A DNA stretch of 64,000 bases from the NCBI GenBank assembly GCA_013399305.1, contig VXAI01000190.1, forward strand, positions 186,001 to 250,000. Direction: 5' to 3'. The stretch's first letter is position 1. Every line of letters starts with the position of its first letter. The DNA is from Rostratula benghalensis. Taxonomy: Eukaryota; Chordata; Aves; Charadriiformes; Rostratulidae. The translations under genes and the position numbers were made by a program. This document shows, piece after piece, positions 63,351-64,000 of this stretch. The notes below the pieces were generated by a model. It was given only the letters and a program-made list of their open reading frames with translations. It made no database searches and had not been told where the DNA came from.

Positions 63351-64000
63351 TAGGGCGCTCCATTAGCTGAAGGGAAATGATAGAAGAGTCATTGTTAAAA
63401 AGATAAAAAATTCAACATTAAAATCTTTGATCAGTGTAAAGAGCTCAGGAGAAAAAAAAACCCAACAACTTGTAATTAATAAATTCCCTCTTTCCATCTC
63501 CATATTGTCTGAAGCCCTTTCATTGAATAGTTTTGTAAAAGTGATTGCAGGAGAGATTCAAGAGAAATTACAAGAAAGTTTCAAAACTAAGCCTTTTGGC
63601 AATTTGTGTTACATCATTTAAGACACTACAGTTCTTGACACGGAAATCCCAATGGAAATTTAATTTAATCTAATGCTTGGTTTTATTATTTGGTTTGCAC
63701 AATGCTAGAATTTAGTCATAATTATTTTTCTACATCTGAGCTTGTAATAAAGCAAGCTCAAAATATTCTCCTACTCTCCCACTGTGAAGACAAAGTAGTT
63801 TCAAAACAGGGTTTGAAGAGGCACTGAAGGATCATTTACTCTATCTAATTACAAATTTTTACTTTTATTTTACCATTTAAATCCAGATTTCTACAAGGTA
63901 CCTTGTTTGGATAAGGAGCAGAACTTTTCCTATGTTCAATAAGAGACCTTTGAATATAGGCCTCTCTGTTTTATCCATTTCTTTTAGCTGACACTAAGGT
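63351..64000. other. Gene-free end of the window
   Basis: No gene was recognised. An A9 run followed by cccaacaac lies at 63452-63470. The 64-codon frame at 63427-63621 has no features. Confidence 0.6.

Noticed and set aside
1..64000. CRISPR arrays, operons, tRNA or rRNA genes
   Set aside because: No regularly spaced repeat-spacer pattern, no ribosome-binding-site-led gene series and no tRNA- or rRNA-like motif was seen on reading either strand.

Overview
The window is non-coding vertebrate DNA, almost certainly from a bird. It is AT-rich, shows CpG only sparsely, and has no long open frame: the longest is about 130 codons, and that one begins inside a retroposon. The diagnostic signal is a set of 5'-truncated CR1 LINE fragments, the dominant retroposon of birds. 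Several carry the avian CR1 3' terminus (repeats of the type ATTCTATGATTCTAT, or TCATAGAATCATAGAAT on the other strand). No Alu- or L1-type element was seen. The style of the CR1 copy at 56895-57510 is familiar from birds outside the fowl lineage, but that refinement is inference.

Layout. 1-14.6 kb: gene-free AT-rich DNA with a CR1 3' end (2403-2713), short tandem duplications, a near-perfect 34-bp palindrome (12586-12619) and an old LINE trace (13262-13412). 14.6-26.1 kb: a short reverse CR1 tip (14634-14715), three remnants resembling MIR/CORE-SINEs (17603, 19521, 25970), a pure purine run and G-rich patches. 26.1-38.7 kb: two old CR1/L3-like LINE 3' remnants in opposite orientation (28608-28790 minus, 34425-34757 plus), a CR1 tip (37434-37494), a weak SINE trace and a reverse CR1 (38368-38669). 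38.7-54.2 kb: mostly featureless, with a small GC-rich patch (41326-41429), a probable CR1 tip (47085-47140), a decayed LINE reverse-transcriptase piece (47587-47905) and a SINE remnant (54045-54198). 54.2-64 kb: a 64-bp near-identical direct repeat (55661-55724 and 57879-57943) bracketing the largest CR1 copy (56895-57510), another CR1 tip (59994-60084), hairpins and a long pyrimidine tract.

No protein-coding exon, tRNA, rRNA, CRISPR array, operon or complete mobile element can be supported. The window is best read as an intergenic desert or the interior of a very large intron. Repeat assignments rest on recognising family consensus patterns by eye; no search was run, and edges are accurate only to roughly 10-30 bases. 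I found no undescribed biological system. The most unusual structural items are the recent 64-bp dispersed duplication, the inverted copy at the 5' end of the first CR1, and the 12.6-kb palindrome.
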